This document shows, in pieces, positions 8,462 to 16,439 of a DNA stretch of 64,000 nucleotides (the first letter of the stretch is position 1; every line of letters starts with the position of its first letter). Under the pieces are notes generated by a model. The model worked only from the letters and a program-made list of their open reading frames with translations, did no database searches and was not told where the DNA came from. The stretch comes from Streptomyces neyagawaensis. Its GTDB lineage: Bacteria > Actinomycetota > Actinomycetes > Streptomycetales > Streptomycetaceae. A program made the translations under genes and the position numbers. The stretch lies in the NCBI RefSeq assembly GCF_023516595.1, contig NZ_JAMGBG010000011.1, positions 1 through 64,000 on the forward strand, given 5' to 3'.

Positions 8462-8477
8462 CCGCGCATGTGCGCGG
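8462..8477. promoter_or_regulatory. Palindrome CCGCGCATGTGCGCGG after arsR
   Basis: A perfect 7-2-7 palindrome placed between the converging arsR and GH43 genes. It could be a short bidirectional hairpin terminator, but it lacks a T-run. It shares the GCGCA-NN-TGCGC core with the arsR operator, so a third ArsR contact site is possible. Confidence 0.4.
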
Positions 8478-8485
8478 AAGAGGGC

Positions 8486-10576
8486 TCAGACGGGGTCGAT
8501 GGACCCGAGGGTGGGGACGACCTCCTCGATGGAGCCGTCGGCCGCGAACACCAGCCGGTCCAGGGTCGACTCACGGTGCGTGCCGTCGCCGCGCGGCGTT
8601 CCGGGGCCGGGAACCGCGAACCGGTGGTAGCAGATGAACCAGTCGTCGGTGCCGGGGACGTTCACGACGGTGTGATGACCGGTGGCGAGGATCCCGTACT
8701 CGGGCCGCTTGCGCAGGATCACCCCCTTCTTGGTCCACGGCCCGAGCGGCGAGGGGCCGGTGGCGTAGGCGACCCGGTAGTCCTCGCTGCGGGTGTCGTC
8801 CTCCGACCACATGAAGTAATAGACGCCCCGCCGCTTGACGACGAACGCGCCCTCGCGGAACCCCTCCGGGGTGAACCGCCGCACCCGCTCCGGGTCGAAC
8901 GACACCATGTCGTCGTGGAGCGGCACCCCGTACGCCTCGGTATTGCCCCAGTACAGGTACGTGGTGCCGTCGTCGTCCCGGAACACGGCCGGGTCGATCA
9001 TCTGGCCGGCGTAGTCGTCCCGTGCGATGAGGGGCCGGTCGAGCGCGTCCCGGAAGGGGCCCGTGGGACTGTCCCCGACGGCGACGCCGATCTGCTGGTT
9101 CGCGCAGAAGTAGAAGTAGTACGCCCCGTCGCGCTCCCCGGCGGTCGGCGCCCACGCGTACCGGTCCGCCCAGCTCACATCGGTCTCCAGATCCAGGACG
9201 ACCCCGTGGTCCTGCCAGGTGACGAGGTCGTCGGAGGAGTGGACCGTGAACCGGGTGCCGCCCCAGTCCTCGAAGCCGTCGGTCGTCGGGTAGATGTAGT
9301 AACGGCCGCCGAACTCCTGGATGTTGGGGTCGGCGGTCAGCCCCGGCAGCAGCGGGCTGCGCATGGGGACGGCCTCGACCGTCCAGGTGCGCCGGGTGCC
9401 GTCGGCGGCCGTGACCGTGTACGGCCGCGGGGTGCGGAAGTCGCGTGGGGTGCCCGACGGCGGGTCGATGCTCGCGCCTGCGGCGAGGTCGAAGTCGGGT
9501 GCGAGCGCGTCGAGTTCGGTGCCCGGATGCAGTGGCAGCACGACCTTCGAGGTGTGCTCGTCGACGAGGGCGTACGCCTTCAGACCCGTACGGATGTGGG
9601 CGTCGACGACGGATGTGCCCGGCGCGTACGCGGCCAGCAGCCGCTCGTACTCGGCCCGGGTCACCGGCAGGACGGAGCCGTGTCGGGCGCCGGGCGGCAG
9701 GGCGTGGTCCTCGCAGGGCGTCCACCTGCCGGAGTCGAGGTCGGTGGTCTCGAAGGGGACGTAGCCGCGCCCGCTGAACTCGTCGATGAACAGGTACCAC
9801 TTGGCCTCGGTGTTGGACCTGAACACGATCGGGCCCTCGCCCTGCTCGATCGCCCCCATCCCCACGCGGTCGGCCACGAACGCGTACGACGTCGCCCGCA
9901 GGTCGGCCGACCTCTCCACGGTGATGAACTTCCCGCCGGGCGCCTCGGGCGAGTGGGCGCGCTCGTCCTTGGTGAAGCGGTAGTAGGTGCCGTCGTGCCG
10001 GACGACCGTGGAGTCGATGACGGAGTGACCGGGGTCGTTCCAGAGCCGGGGTTCGCTGAAGACTCGGAAGTCGCGGGTGGTCGCGTACAACATCACGTTG
10101 TGCGTGTCGGCGGTGCGCTCCGGGTCGTCGGCGGCGTACAGCCTGGAGGCCCAGAAGACGACGTACTCGTCCCGGTCGGGATCGTGACACGCCTCCGGGG
10201 CCCAGAGGTTGCCGGCGGTGTCTGGGGCGAGGCGGACCAGTCGCCGGTCGGTCCAGTGCACGAGGTCGGTGCTGTCCCAGACCATGAGCGCGGTGCTGCC
10301 GGTGCGCTGGACACGGTCCCAGTCGCCGACCTGCTCGCCGTGCATACGGAGGTCGGTGGCGATCAGATGGAACCCGTCGCCCCGCGGCGAGCGGATGAGG
10401 AACGGATCACGCAGGCCCTTCGTCCCGAGGTCCGACGTCAGGACCGGCGCGCCGCCGTTCAACTCGCGCCAGCGGAGGGGGTCGTCGCCCCGGCTGAGCG
10501 CGAACCGGATCTGCTCGCCGTCCGGGCTGCCCTCGCCGGTGAAGTAGACGAAGACGTAACCGGCGTACTCCTGCAA
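8486..10576 (-). CDS. Two-domain family 43 glycoside hydrolase, cytoplasmic form
   Basis: About 696 aa. An N-terminal five-bladed propeller domain (EYAGYVFVYFTGEGSPDG, GLRDPFLIRS, GNLWAPEAC) is followed by a short Ig-like segment (DFDLAAGASIDPPSGTPRDF) and a second GH43 propeller with the expected acids: LTADPNIQEF (base Asp), GQMIDPAVFRDDDGTTYLYWGN (pKa-setting Asp) and REGAFVVKRRG (acid Glu). It probably cleaves arabinose- or xylose-containing glycans. No signal peptide can be read. A TTG at 10576 preceded by GGAGG at 5-base spacing is the best start (MQEYAG); an in-frame extension to 10801 would run through the divergent gene. The CGAAAGTTTCG palindrome upstream suggests LacI-type control. 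Confidence 0.85.
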   Translation of the reverse strand: MQEYAGYVFVYFTGEGSPDGEQIRFALSRGDDPLRWRELNGGAPVLTSDLGTKGLRDPFLIRSPRGDGFHLIATDLRMHGEQVGDWDRVQRTGSTALMVWDSTDLVHWTDRRLVRLAPDTAGNLWAPEACHDPDRDEYVVFWASRLYAADDPERTADTHNVMLYATTRDFRVFSEPRLWNDPGHSVIDSTVVRHDGTYYRFTKDERAHSPEAPGGKFITVERSADLRATSYAFVADRVGMGAIEQGEGPIVFRSNTEAKWYLFIDEFSGRGYVPFETTDLDSGRWTPCEDHALPPGARHGSVLPVTRAEYERLLAAYAPGTSVVDAHIRTGLKAYALVDEHTSKVVLPLHPGTELDALAPDFDLAAGASIDPPSGTPRDFRTPRPYTVTAADGTRRTWTVEAVPMRSPLLPGLTADPNIQEFGGRYYIYPTTDGFEDWGGTRFTVHSSDDLVTWQDHGVVLDLETDVSWADRYAWAPTAGERDGAYYFYFCANQQIGVAVGDSPTGPFRDALDRPLIARDDYAGQMIDPAVFRDDDGTTYLYWGNTEAYGVPLHDDMVSFDPERVRRFTPEGFREGAFVVKRRGVYYFMWSEDDTRSEDYRVAYATGPSPLGPWTKKGVILRKRPEYGILATGHHTVVNVPGTDDWFICYHRFAVPGPGTPRGDGTHRESTLDRLVFAADGSIEEVVPTLGSIDPV

Positions 10577-10684
10577 GCCGACCTCCAGAGCTGCGAGCTT
10601 TTGACGCTTCCTGTTGGAAACCCGCCGAAGAGTGTTGCTATTTGGGTCGACGCACGTCAATCGTCGAACTGTCCCCGGACACCA

Positions 10685-10697
10685 TCGAAAGTTTCGA
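10685..10697. promoter_or_regulatory. CGAAA-G-TTTCG palindrome in the GH43 promoter region
   Basis: TCGAAAGTTTCGA is a perfect 13-base inverted repeat in the 190-bp space between the divergent GH43 and isochorismatase-like genes, 109 bases from the GH43 start. CGAAA/TTTCG palindromes are known in promoters of Streptomyces xylanase genes and are bound by LacI-type regulators. Binding here is inferred. Confidence 0.55.
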
Positions 10698-10765
10698 CCG
10701 TGGATGAGGGGCGCAGACACGTACCAGGCTGGCCCTCGTTTTCCGATGGGGAAGGAACGGCAACC

Positions 10766-11380
10766 ATGACGAACAGCGCACTTCTGGTGATGGACGTCCA
10801 ACGGGATGTCGTGGCCATCGCCGATGACGGTTCCGGCTACCTGCCGCGCTTGCGTAGAGCGATCGACGGTGCCCGAGCTGCCGACATCCCTGTGATCTAC
10901 GTGGTGATGGGCTTACGGCCGGGTGATCGGCAAGTCAGCCCGCGCAACAAGGTGATGGCGAACGTGCTGCGGGCCGGCCTGTTCACCGAGGGCGCCCCCG
11001 GCACCGAGATCCATGACGACGTCGCGCCCCGACAGGGCGACGTGGTGGTGACCAAGAGGAGAGGGAGCGCGTTCTCGGGCAGCGACCTCGATCTGGTCCT
11101 CAGGGCACGCGACATCGACAGCCTCGTTCTCACCGGCATCGCCACCAGCGCCGTAGTGCTGTCCACCCTGTGGCACGCCATCGACCTGGACTTCGGTCTC
11201 ACCGTCCTGGCGGACGCCTGCCTCGACACCGACCCCGAGGTCCACACGATGCTCACGGAAAGGCTGTTCCCGCAGTGGGCGGATGTGGTCACCGTCGAGG
11301 ACTGGCTCAAAGTCATCGGCCAGATGCCGGCATCATGTCGCACCGACATCAGGTCACGTGAGACGTCATCTACCCCTTGA
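10766..11380 (+). CDS. Isochorismatase-like hydrolase without the catalytic cysteine
   Basis: A 204-aa alpha/beta protein of the isochorismatase/nicotinamidase superfamily. The Asp of the triad is in LLVMDVQRD and the Lys in VVTKRRGSAFSGSDLD. The position that normally holds the nucleophile reads TGIATSAVVLSTLWHA, with Ala/Ser instead of Cys. An ATG preceded by GGGGAAGGAACGG fits a start at 10766. Family members hydrolyse amides or vinyl ethers; without Cys the enzyme may act by the isochorismatase mode or be a binding protein. It diverges from GH43. Its last 11 bases overlap the converging DinB gene. Confidence 0.85.
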   Translation: MTNSALLVMDVQRDVVAIADDGSGYLPRLRRAIDGARAADIPVIYVVMGLRPGDRQVSPRNKVMANVLRAGLFTEGAPGTEIHDDVAPRQGDVVVTKRRGSAFSGSDLDLVLRARDIDSLVLTGIATSAVVLSTLWHAIDLDFGLTVLADACLDTDPEVHTMLTERLFPQWADVVTVEDWLKVIGQMPASCRTDIRSRETSSTP

Positions 11381-11972
11381 TCGGTGCGGCCGATCTGGCG
11401 GCCTGCTCGATCTTCGCGCAGTACGCCGCACGGGCTTCCTCGTCGATCTGCGTCTCGTGTGCGGCGCGCAATCCGGTCCGGCCGTCGAGGCCCTCGCGGA
11501 GGATGTCGGCGTGCCCGGCGTGCCGGACGGACTCGGCGAGAACATGGACCATGACGGCGAACAGGTTCGTGTTGGGACGGGGCTCCGGCCACCACGGCAC
11601 ATGGCCGGGCGCGTCGAGGGCAAGCTCGTTGATCGTCGCGTCCGAGTGGTCCCACGTGCGCCGGTAGAACCCGATGATCTGATCGCGGGTCTCGTCCTCG
11701 GTCGCCCACAGATCGCTGCCGTTGTGGTCCTGCCACCGGGGCAGCGGCTCCGGGGAAGGGCGGTCGAAGACCTCGCCGAAGTATCTGGCCTCGACGGTGG
11801 CCACGTGTTTGACGAGGCCGAGGAGGTTGGTCCCGGTCGCTGTCAGAGGTCGGCGGGCGTCGTATTCGGACAGGTCGTCGAGTTTCCAGAGCAGCGCCTC
11901 GCGGTCCCGCCGTAGTCTCCCGTGCAGGTCGCGTTTCGCGAAGTCATCGATCATGCGGCATGAGCCTGCCAT
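11370..11972 (-). CDS. DinB-family (DUF664) protein
   Basis: 200 aa, four-helix DinB/YfiT-like fold. Features are RRDREALLWKLDDLSEYDARRPLTATGTNLLGLVKHVATVEARYFGEVF (shown here only as the helix 1-2 landmark; the key residue is His in VKHV), DRIIGF-like helix 3, and HVLAESVRHAGHADILREGLDG with the second His pair. These three His positions form the metal site of the superfamily. Such proteins act as thiol-dependent S-transferases or have no known role. The ATG at 11972 follows GAAGG; MIDDFAKRD at 11954 is an alternative. Divergent with the esterase gene, convergent with the isochorismatase-like gene. Confidence 0.85.
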   Translation of the reverse strand: MAGSCRMIDDFAKRDLHGRLRRDREALLWKLDDLSEYDARRPLTATGTNLLGLVKHVATVEARYFGEVFDRPSPEPLPRWQDHNGSDLWATEDETRDQIIGFYRRTWDHSDATINELALDAPGHVPWWPEPRPNTNLFAVMVHVLAESVRHAGHADILREGLDGRTGLRAAHETQIDEEARAAYCAKIEQAARSAAPIKG

Positions 11973-12064
11973 GGGGCCTTCGCGGTCTCAAGATCCAGTA
12001 CGTGGTTCGGGACGGCAGGCGGAGGGCCCGGCCACTTCAGGGGCGACGGGGGTACTTCGTGGAG

Positions 12065-13243
12065 ATGCCGGTGGGATACATGGTGACGACCACGATCTTC
12101 GCCTGGTGCACGTTCTTCGCCGTTGTCGCGCCACGTCGGCCTCGACCACTGGGGACCCTGAGTTTCTGGTGCGGCCTCGGCCTCAACGAGGTGCCGTTCG
12201 TGGGCATCTACGTCCTGGTGGCCTCCACAGCACTGGCCGCCGCCGAGGGCGATCTGGACTCCCCGGCCGCCAAGGTGACAGCGGCCGTGGCGGCCGTCAC
12301 CGTCGTCGGCCTCGCTGTCTCCGCGTGGCGGGGCCTGCGTACGGATCAGGTGGTCGGCCGGGCTCTTGAACAGGGCCTCGGGGCCGACTGGCGGGCTCGT
12401 GTGCACGCACCGCTGCGCCGCCACCGGCCCTGGGCCCGCATCATGCTGCTGCCGGCCCTGATGCGGCGGCGTGACGTGCGGCGGATCCCCGACATCGCCT
12501 ACGGCGACGCCGGGCGCCGGAACCTCCTCGACGTCTACCGTCGCCGCGACGCACCGCGGAACGCGCCGGTCCTGATCTACTTCCACGGCGGCGGGTTCAC
12601 CGGCGGAGCGAAGAACCGCGAGGCCCGGCCCCTGCTCCACCGGCTCGCCGGCCAGGGGTGGGTGTGCATCAGCGCCAACTACCGGCTGCGGCCCGAGACG
12701 ACGTTCCCCGGCCATCAGATCGACGCCAAGAAGGTCATCGCCTGGGTCCGCGAGCACGCCCCCGAGTACGGCGCCGATCCGTCGAGGCTGTTCGTGGCGG
12801 GCAGCTCCGCCGGCTCCAACCTGGCCGCCATGTGTGCCCTCACACCGAACCACCCCGAGTTCCAGCCCGGCTTCGAGTCGGCCGACACCTCGGTCACCGC
12901 CGCGATCTGCCTCTACGGCTACTACGGCCACTTCTTCGGCGAGGAGCCCGGCGAAACGGCTTCCCCGAACCAACCGTACGCGTACCTCGACCCCGGTGCG
13001 CCACCGTTCCTCATCGCCCACGGCACCAAGGACGCGCTGGCGACCGTGGAGGGCGCCCGGAACTTCGTCGACCAGCTGCGCCGGGTCTCGGACCGCGCCG
13101 TTGTCTATGCCGAACTGCCCGGCGGACAGCACTCGTTCGACCTGTTCCACTCCCCGCGCTTCGAGGCCGTCGTGGACGGCGTCGAGGCCTTCGCCGCCTG
13201 GGTCCTGGCTGCTCCGGAGCGCGCGCCTGACTCAACCCGGTAG
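12065..13243 (+). CDS. HSL-type alpha/beta hydrolase with N-terminal membrane helices
   Basis: About 392 aa. Two hydrophobic helices (VTTTIFAWCTFFAVV and FVGIYVLVASTALAAA) precede a hormone-sensitive-lipase-type domain. This has the oxyanion motif YFHGGGFTGG, nucleophile elbow GSSAGSN, acid in HGTKDAL and His in GGQHSFD. It is predicted to be a membrane-tethered carboxylesterase/lipase. The start is uncertain: ATG 12065 (MPVGYM) gives a clean membrane helix, while ATG 11960 adds 35 mostly basic residues and would overlap the divergent DinB gene. It overlaps the convergent deacetylase gene by 12 bases. Confidence 0.83.
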   Translation: MPVGYMVTTTIFAWCTFFAVVAPRRPRPLGTLSFWCGLGLNEVPFVGIYVLVASTALAAAEGDLDSPAAKVTAAVAAVTVVGLAVSAWRGLRTDQVVGRALEQGLGADWRARVHAPLRRHRPWARIMLLPALMRRRDVRRIPDIAYGDAGRRNLLDVYRRRDAPRNAPVLIYFHGGGFTGGAKNREARPLLHRLAGQGWVCISANYRLRPETTFPGHQIDAKKVIAWVREHAPEYGADPSRLFVAGSSAGSNLAAMCALTPNHPEFQPGFESADTSVTAAICLYGYYGHFFGEEPGETASPNQPYAYLDPGAPPFLIAHGTKDALATVEGARNFVDQLRRVSDRAVVYAELPGGQHSFDLFHSPRFEAVVDGVEAFAAWVLAAPERAPDSTR

Positions 13244-14068
13244 GTCCCCGGTGTCTGCCGTACCGGCCACGGGGGTGAGCAGGGTGCGGAGGTCGATGAC
13301 GCGGTAGCCGCGTGCCGTGATCGCGTCGAGGATCCGCGGCAGGGCCTGTGCGTCGATCACCTCGGGGCCGCCCTCGGACGTACCGACGTGCATCTGCACG
13401 ATCGCCCCTGGACGCAGGGCGTCCAGCGCCCGGCCCACCGCGAGGTCCACGGTCATGCCGCCTTCGGTCCCCTTCCACCCGTTGGTGTCGGTGGTGAACT
13501 CGATGTCCGCGAAACCCAGGCCGTTGACCTCGTCGATCTGGGCAGCGCTGGTCTCGCTGTAGGGAAACCGGAAGAACGGCGTCAGGGACTGTCCTGCCAC
13601 TGCCCCGGCCGCACGCAGGGCCTGGTCCGCCGCCTGGACCTCGCGGCGTCGTCCGGCTGCGGTCAGGTCATCGAAGTAGGGATGGCTGTAGGAGTGGTTG
13701 CCCAACCCGTGCCCTGCGGCCGCCACCTTCCTGACCACTTCAGGGTGGCGGTCGGCGAAAGCGCCGGTCAGGAAGAACGTGGCAGGCGTATGCCGGCGGG
13801 CGAGGTCGTCGAGAACGCTGTCGAGGCCGGCGTCGTTCCAGGCCGCGTTGAAGGTCACCGCGACCACCGGCTCAGACGTACGGATCACACGGTTCTCCGA
13901 CCCGAACAGCGCCCGTAGACCGTCCGTGGTCGCTCCCGGGCGCGTCGAAGCGGCTCTCGCCATCCCGGTCGGCGGTCCGGACACCACCCCCCAAGCCGCG
14001 GCGAGAAGCCCGGCAGTCATCAGACGGCGGGTGACCTGACGGCGTGCAGTGAGAGAGTGCGTTTCCAT
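13232..14068 (-). CDS. Exported polysaccharide deacetylase (NodB-like)
   Basis: 278 aa. The N terminus (TARRQVTRRLMTAGLLAAAWG) is a Tat- or Sec-type signal ending near ARA. The NodB homology domain has motif 1 as VVAVTFNAAWND, motif 2 as GNHSYSH (two metal-binding His), motif 3 as FFRFPYSET and the late GAIVQMHVG. The usual TFDDG aspartate is replaced by Asn, a pattern seen in one actinobacterial subfamily, so activity cannot be assumed. It should act outside the cell on peptidoglycan or chitin-like glycans. A stand-alone gene, convergent with the esterase. Confidence 0.85.
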   Translation of the reverse strand: METHSLTARRQVTRRLMTAGLLAAAWGVVSGPPTGMARAASTRPGATTDGLRALFGSENRVIRTSEPVVAVTFNAAWNDAGLDSVLDDLARRHTPATFFLTGAFADRHPEVVRKVAAAGHGLGNHSYSHPYFDDLTAAGRRREVQAADQALRAAGAVAGQSLTPFFRFPYSETSAAQIDEVNGLGFADIEFTTDTNGWKGTEGGMTVDLAVGRALDALRPGAIVQMHVGTSEGGPEVIDAQALPRILDAITARGYRVIDLRTLLTPVAGTADTGDLPG

Positions 14069-14155
14069 GCCACCGTCATCGGTCGACCGATACCCGTCCT
14101 TGAGCGTGCACCGGGGAAAGCCTCCACGTCTTTGATGTCTTTACGGCAACAGCCC

Positions 14156-14746
14156 TCAGGCATCCGCGAACCAGGGGCGGCCCTGGGCCCAGTGGGTCAC
14201 CCAGCCCGTGAAGCCGGGCTCGCCGGGCATCAGGGCCTCGGGTGACTGGGGGCCGAAGGGGAACGCGCCCTCGCCCGCGATCTGCCAGATGTGACCGCGC
14301 TGCGGACCGGTGACGATCAAGTGCCAGTACATGCCGCAGCCGTCGGTGCCCAGCAGCAGTGAGCCGTGATCGAACACGGGGTCCAGCCGGGCCTCGAACT
14401 CTTCCTCCGACAGTGTCTCCTCGTCACCCTCGTCCTCCCACAGCCATGCCGCCGTCAGCGGGAAGGGCTCGGCAAGACGGCGCTCAGGGCGATTCGAGCC
14501 CCAGTCCGAAGGTATGTCCGCGAGGGGCAGCAGACCGTAGTAGGGCGGTCCTGCGCGCAGCCCGTCGCAGATCTCCGCCACGAACGTCCGGTACGGCTCC
14601 GGGAGGAGGACGCCGTGCTCCGCCTCGAAGGACCGCACCGCCTCCCAGCCGGCCGGCGGCACCGCGTCGGGATGGGACGAGAAGATCTCGCGGAGGGCGG
14701 CCAACTCGGCCGGGTCGCAGGTTTCCGTGTTCATACGGATCATCAT
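14156..14746 (-). CDS. SMI1/KNR4-like protein
   Basis: About 196 aa with the SUKH/SMI1-KNR4 pattern: WEAVRSFEAEHGVLLPEPYRTFVAEICDG-type start (key landmarks LPEPYR and DGLRAGPPYYGLLPL), ending WHLIVTGPQRGHIWQIAGEGAFP. Family members are found as immunity proteins to contact-dependent toxins and as regulators. No toxin gene is visible nearby, so the role is unknown. The ATG at 14746 overlaps the stop of the upstream GNAT gene (ATGA), indicating a two-gene operon. An internal ATG at 14734 is also possible. Confidence 0.8.
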   Translation of the reverse strand: MMIRMNTETCDPAELAALREIFSSHPDAVPPAGWEAVRSFEAEHGVLLPEPYRTFVAEICDGLRAGPPYYGLLPLADIPSDWGSNRPERRLAEPFPLTAAWLWEDEGDEETLSEEEFEARLDPVFDHGSLLLGTDGCGMYWHLIVTGPQRGHIWQIAGEGAFPFGPQSPEALMPGEPGFTGWVTHWAQGRPWFADA

Positions 14747-15318
14747 CCAGGATCTGAAGCTGCCGCTCTGGACGGCGAAGCCCGTACGCCGCTCCAGGCA
14801 TCGAGGCGCAGGTCCCGGACGTACCAGTCGAGCCGCGTCCCGTCCTCCTCCTGTGTGCGCTTGCCGGGGGTGAAGCCGGACCGGCGGGCGACCGCGGCGG
14901 AAGCGACGTTCCCGGGCTCCACCCGGATCACGGCCTCCTTCCCTCCCTCGGCCGCGGCGTACCCCGAGACGAGGAGCACCGCGCGGGTGGCCAGTCCGCG
15001 CCCCCTCCAGGGCGGGTAGAGGCCGTAAGCGACATTGACCTGACCGGGAGCCAGGCCCGCCACGGTGAAGCGCAGGTCGATCGTCCCGGCCAGGACCTCG
15101 TCGGTGCCCACCCGGATGCCGAAGGCGCGCAGCGGGCCGGAGACCTCCCACTGCTCCTGACAATGCCGTAGGTACGCGTCGACGCCCTCGCGTGTGCTGC
15201 GACCGCCACTCAGCCAGCGAACCAACTCCTCGTCCTCACCGGCGAGATGGGTCTCCGCATCGTCCGGTCGCAGCGGGGACAGGGTGACGATCCCGTCGGA
15301 CAGACTCACTTCACGCAT
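14743..15318 (-). CDS. GNAT-family N-acetyltransferase
   Basis: About 191 aa. The core has TLSPLRPDDAETHL, VAYGLYPPWRGRGLATRAV (acetyl-CoA pyrophosphate-binding Q/R-x-x-G-x-G/A), IRVEPGNVASAAVARRSGF (the usual N-x-x-S motif) and a C-terminal strand RLDWYVRDL. RimJ/RimL-like. I start at ATG 15318 (MREVSLSDG); the frame upstream is low-complexity. It is translationally coupled to the SMI1-like gene. Substrate unknown. Confidence 0.85.
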   Translation of the reverse strand: MREVSLSDGIVTLSPLRPDDAETHLAGEDEELVRWLSGGRSTREGVDAYLRHCQEQWEVSGPLRAFGIRVGTDEVLAGTIDLRFTVAGLAPGQVNVAYGLYPPWRGRGLATRAVLLVSGYAAAEGGKEAVIRVEPGNVASAAVARRSGFTPGKRTQEEDGTRLDWYVRDLRLDAWSGVRASPSRAAASDPG

Positions 15319-15536
15319 CCGGTGATTCTTGACGCTTCGCACTGCGGCGCGCCATCGGATTCCGGGCGACCTCGGGGTAGAGCCCGCTGGGTGGTCGGGC
15401 GAAGGGTGGAGCCCCCGCCACGTAACGGGGAGCACTCCCCGGTTCAAGTGTTAAGGTCGGCCGGGTAAACGGGGATGGCTCCCCGTTCGGTTTCCGGCGG
15501 GCGGGGAGGCCGCGGGGGTCAAGGGGGAGGAGCGCC

Positions 15537-16376
15537 ATGTCCAGTACCGCACTCGTGCTCGGCGGTGGTGGGCCGGTGGGCGGAGCCTGGATGGTGGGTG
15601 TGCTCGCCGGGCTCAGTGAGGCCGGGGTCGATCTCGGGAGCGCCGATGTCGTCATCGGCACGTCCGCCGGTGCCGTCTTCGGTTCCCGGCTCCGGTCCGG
15701 CGTCCCGGCCGCGGATCTCTACGAACGCCAACTCTCCGGGGCCGACGCGGTCCGGCTGCCGGTGACGGCCCGCCAGACCGCGACCTACCTCTGGGCGGCG
15801 CTCGGCTCCCGTGACCCCCAGCGGTCCGTCGAACGCCTCGGACGGGCTGCGCTCCGTGCCCGGACCGGCCAGGAGTCGGACGTCTTCGACACGGTCGGCC
15901 CGCTCCTGGGCGACGTACGCGACTGGCCCGCACGGGAGTTGCGGATCGCCGCGGTCGACGCGCTGAACGGGAGGACCGAGGTGTTCGACTCGGCGTCCGG
16001 GGTCACACTCCTCGAAGCGGTCGCGGCGAGCTGCGCCGTGCCCGTCGTGTGGCCGCCGGTCACCGTGGCCGGCCGACGCTGGATGGACGGTGGCAGCCGT
16101 TCGACCGCCAACCTCCAACTCGCCCGCGGGTACCGCCGGGTACTGGCCGTCGTACCCGTCCCTCGGGCCGTCGGCCCGCATCCGAGCGCCGCGCGGCAGG
16201 CCGCCGAACTCTCCGACGACGGAGCGCGTGTCGTCCTGCTCACCCCGGACAGTGCCGCGCGTCGCGCGATGGGCCGCAATCTGGCGGACGACACACACCG
16301 GCCCGCCGCAGCCCGTGCGGGCCACGCCCAGGCCGGCGCGCTGGCCCCCTCGGTCGTCGAGGTCTGGCAGGGGTGA
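15537..16376 (+). CDS. Patatin-like phospholipase
   Basis: 279 aa. The oxyanion loop is LVLGGGGPVGGAWMVGVL, the nucleophile elbow is VVIGTSAGAVFGS, and the catalytic Asp is in WMDGGSRSTAN. This is the Ser-Asp dyad of the patatin/RssA family of lipid acyl hydrolases. A GGGGGAGG ribosome-binding site lies just before the ATG. It is intact and monocistronic. No signal peptide is visible, so it probably acts on cytoplasmic or inner-leaflet lipids. Confidence 0.9.
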   Translation: MSSTALVLGGGGPVGGAWMVGVLAGLSEAGVDLGSADVVIGTSAGAVFGSRLRSGVPAADLYERQLSGADAVRLPVTARQTATYLWAALGSRDPQRSVERLGRAALRARTGQESDVFDTVGPLLGDVRDWPARELRIAAVDALNGRTEVFDSASGVTLLEAVAASCAVPVVWPPVTVAGRRWMDGGSRSTANLQLARGYRRVLAVVPVPRAVGPHPSAARQAAELSDDGARVVLLTPDSAARRAMGRNLADDTHRPAAARAGHAQAGALAPSVVEVWQG

Positions 16377-16439
16377 TGTGCGTCAAGGGCCGGGAAGCGA
16401 ACCGCACGGCTTCCGGGCGCCGGCCGTTGGCCGCCCGCC

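Noticed and set aside
8081..10765. Plus-strand upstream extension of the isochorismatase-like gene
   Set aside because: The extension is antisense to GH43 and lacks any domain; the ribosome-binding site and family start are at 10766.
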